Source: Histoplasma ohiense
Taxonomy: Eukaryota > Ascomycota > Eurotiomycetes > Onygenales > Ajellomycetaceae
Direction of reading: 5' to 3'
Assembly: GCA_017607445.1 (NCBI GenBank)
Contig: JAEVHH010000005.1
Location: 2,299,001-2,363,000, forward strand
DNA length: 64,000 bases
Position numbers and translations under genes: made by a program. This document shows, piece by piece, positions 61,305 to 64,000 of this stretch; within the stretch, counting starts at the first letter, position 1, and every line of letters begins with the position of its first letter. Below the pieces are notes generated by a model. It was given only the letters and a program-made list of their open reading frames with translations, did no database searches and had not been told where the DNA came from.

Positions 61305-62548
61305 GTGTGTTTGCAACAGTTGAACAATCAAATTCATGAACAAGAGCAGCAATTAGCTATTCTGCATGCACAACAGTGGCTCAACAAGTTGAAAGTGCAG
61401 ATTTGTGGAGATATTCTCATTAAGTCTCAATTAACTCAGAATATCACCACAGAACTGCCACAAAATCAGTCTGCAAATGATACAGATGATGATAATGAAA
61501 CATCACTGAAATTAGAAATTAAGAACTATTATCAAAGAAAAAATATGTTAGAATTCAAGAACTATAAAGATCACATATTGACTCTCTTTACACATCATCA
61601 TCAGTATTATTGAAAGAAAGAACACAAGATAAATGATGCTAAACTCTATTTTGATACCCACATTAAGCAGAAATGATTGAATTTTGTATCATCATATGAA
61701 AGATGTGAAGAAGCAACATTGTTGACATTCAATGATATGCTATCACATTTAGAAATGCAAATTAATGATTCACAAAATCAGCATCAATTGACAAGTCAAA
61801 AGTTTCAAGATGCAAAGCAATAAGAATGACAATCAATACATAACTTCTCTAAATACCTTGAAAACTGAAAATACTACTTACTCTCATACAGCAAAGAACA
61901 AAAAATGAATAACTTGTATAATAAAACATTGAAGATACTACACACTGAATTCAACTGTTGAAATCAAGAATCTCAGAACTACAAAGAGTTGTTTTGAACT
62001 CTACAGACTCTCAAGAAAAATATGTTGAAGTGACAACATATCATTTGCAAAGACAGATCTGTGATATTTATAGAGAATCAGCATCATTCTGATAAATCTA
62101 GCAACTGTCAAAACAAGAGAAAACAAGAGAAACAAACAGATTCAACTGAACAAATCAAGAAAGATAAATATAACTGAATGAAGAAGTATTCTCACTGTCA
62201 TAAAAAGAGTTATATTGCAAATAATTGTTGAATGTTACACTTCAAAAAGCACAATCAAGTTCAATAAGCAAAAAATCAACAATCTCAATTGTAGAAGCAG
62301 CTGCTGCATTGAGAATACAAACAACTAGACTATAAGATAAACAGTTATTGATGATGAATATATGAATACTGACAGAAGCAGAATGGGTGATGATGTGAAC
62401 ACTAGTGAATTCTGATGCAGATGTGAACTTTGTGTTCCACATCTGAGCATCAAAATATTTCTCAAAGACAAAAGATAAACCAAAAGTAGTGGAAGCAGTT
62501 GATAATCATAAGATTAAATCATATAAACAACAAAGAGCTGCAATGAAG
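61305..62548 (+). mobile_element. Gypsy gag and protease start, downstream of the probable LTR
   Basis: Met 61305 opens a gag with LNNQIHEQEQQLAILHAQQW, and later frames give HNFSKYLENxKYYL and CSHCHKKSYIANNC (zinc knuckle, about 62195-62240). A protease remnant VNSDADVNFVFHI occurs near 62408-62446. Interrupted by TGA and TAA codons and cut by LINE copy 2 at 62549. It may belong to another family C copy in tandem with the one on the left. Confidence 0.65.
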
Positions 62549-63591
62549 ATTATTATTATTATTCTTCAATTATAGATGTATACAGTCAGTGACTATGATA
62601 TCTACCTGAAATACTTCAGAATTTTTCAAATCAAGAATATTCTAATATACAAAAACAATTTGACACATGCATTAACAGAATTTCAGCCCAGAATCAAACA
62701 ACTATTCAAACTATTCAATCCAAAAATAAAATCAAAAGAATGTCAATGGGTTAGCACAACTCAACTTCAAAACAAAGGAAATAAATATTATAAAAGACAG
62801 CAGCTATTAAAAATCAACAGAAAAGAAAAAACATTTGCAATGACTATTATCAACAAATAATAAAGCAAACTGCTTGAAACAAATGAAAATTAACAATAAA
62901 CAAAGTTAAAGAAAAGATCAAAATAAAATAAACAAAAACAACTGATCTAAATATCATCAAATGACACTATTCAAAAAAGCTCTTGTAGCAATATTTGACT
63001 CATTTAAATATTCAATTAAGAACATATTTCCAGCTTTTGTATTGAATAACAAACTCAAACTTAACTGATTCAGTTGATACTTCTCTCTCAGTCTCAATCT
63101 TAGTTCTGAATACTTTGTACAAAATAACAGAAGATGCTCTGGATTTTCATATAACTGACAATCTGAATATAGATCATTTAAATCATCTTTAAACTTTGCT
63201 AAATATGATTTGAAATATTCATGTTCAAGCTTTAGCTGCATTATTGTAGCAAAAAGTTTCTTCTTACACTTTATTGAGCAAGTCTTCCACTTTGGCTTAG
63301 TTTCAAATCTGAAATAATGCACATTTTTTCTTTGCATGAATCAGATATTTTGTCACTTTTGTAAACATAATTCTCTTACTCTTCTTTTAATAAAAGATCA
63401 TGTTACAATTCTTTGACAGCAGACTTCTAACTCAGTGACTCTTTTTGCAGCTTTATCAGCCACTTCATTGCCATATATACCCATGTGAGCAGGCACCCAG
63501 TGAAGATGAATAGAACAATTGAGTGAGATTTTTCTTTGAATATTTTGAAGACTTTTCAAAATCAGCTCTAGCATTGACTGTCCACTGCTGA
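62549..63591 (-). mobile_element. LINE copy 2, 3' fragment (5'-truncated)
   Basis: About 1.04 kb, very similar to the 3' end of the first LINE (25488 to about 26530), including the TAA-type tail and the C-terminal RNase H and Cys motif (frame 63337-62957). Compared with copy 1 it has about 25 extra C-to-T or G-to-A changes. Homology stops at CCACTGCTGA (63591). No matching target duplication was found at the right side. Confidence 0.88.
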
Positions 63592-64000
63592 CTATGTGGC
63601 TATTTCACACAGGATGCACCTTAAGCTAGTTACATATTATAACCCCTATAACCAACCGACCACCACATCCATCCTCTCGGGCCGCTTTAACTAGTTCTGG
63701 GGTTTCCAGCGGGGGTCCTAGTTAAGCACCACTGCCCACTCTAGGCATCACCATAGCCCAGAGCTTCCAGTTGCTGATCTCGGCCCATTGCCCCCTTGGC
63801 CTACCAACCAGCCGTCATGGCCTTGCCCCATGTAAGAGACTAATCATAGACTTACCCCACCCGATGATAACCCACTAATAGTGTTAGATGATCACTAGTG
63901 GACTCTGAATAGAGCATCTATCAAGATGTCCTGCTTGGCTTGCTACTATCTCTCTGATGAGACAGTCAATTGAATGGTTTTTAAAATCATTCTCTGTTGT
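63592..64000. other. GC-richer sequence, possible LTR start near 63882
   Basis: CpG and CC return at the LINE breakpoint. No gene recognised. From 63882 the phrase TGTTAGATGATCACTAGTGG looks like the start of a copia-type LTR, but the rest lies beyond the window. Confidence 0.25.

Noticed and set aside
12000..62000. Mitochondrial or alternative-code DNA (TGA read as Trp restores many frames)
   Set aside because: The frames belong to nuclear retrotransposons with target duplications; TGG is also used, and GG-to-GA changes occur in non-coding tracts as well, so mutation explains TGA.

Overview
This window is nuclear DNA of a filamentous ascomycete, most likely Eurotiomycetes. The protein-coding genes have short GT-AG introns (54-102 bp), and the recognisable proteins are fungal in type: a PEX2 peroxin, an IlvD/Edd dehydratase paralogue, an allantoate-permease-type MFS carrier and a Kex2-processed secreted protein. 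The placement is inference from protein style, since no database search was possible. There are two compartments with a sharp boundary near 11.85 kb. Positions 1-11.85 kb are gene-bearing with normal CpG content. Positions 11.85-63.59 kb are an AT-rich, CpG-starved block made almost entirely of nested transposable elements. The last 0.4 kb is GC-richer again.

Genic part, left to right: a left-truncated dihydroxy-acid-dehydratase-like gene (-), an MFS transporter broken by two small frameshifts and a 73-bp tandem duplication (+), a cysteine-rich secreted protein (-), a 2.7-kb stretch without a convincing gene, PEX2 (-), a conserved small protein with an in-frame TAG (+), and an aminoglycoside-phosphotransferase-like pseudogene (-) cut off by the transposon block.

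Transposon part: an old chromodomain-bearing Ty3/gypsy element (called family B here) forms the substrate of the left nest. Into it went (i) a family A chromovirus (12974-25131, 534-bp LTRs, TSD TTGAT), itself split by a second family A copy (14168-20249, TSD ATAGA); (ii) a 7.2-kb Tad-like LINE (25488-32721, 15-bp TSD); and (iii) two non-autonomous hAT-like elements (33687-35386 and 37991-40500, 8-bp TSDs) whose interior is an 18-bp-unit minisatellite. A second substrate, chromovirus family C (from about 42172), was split by a third family A copy (44781-59021, 597-bp LTRs, TSD ATAAA). That copy was in turn split by a chromodomain-less gypsy element D (46765-54769, 146-bp LTRs). The block ends with an LTR plus gag of another gypsy copy and a 5'-truncated LINE copy.

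The elements carry heavy C-to-T (G-to-A) mutation of the repeat-induced-point-mutation type. The hit contexts here are CpG and CpC (seen as GG to GA), while CpA/TpG stays abundant. It turns Trp codons TGG into TGA, erodes the G-run of the polypurine tract and has damaged the reverse-transcriptase YxDD box in every LTR family. The minisatellite arrays and the LINE 5' end largely escape it. No CRISPR array, rRNA or convincing tRNA gene was seen.
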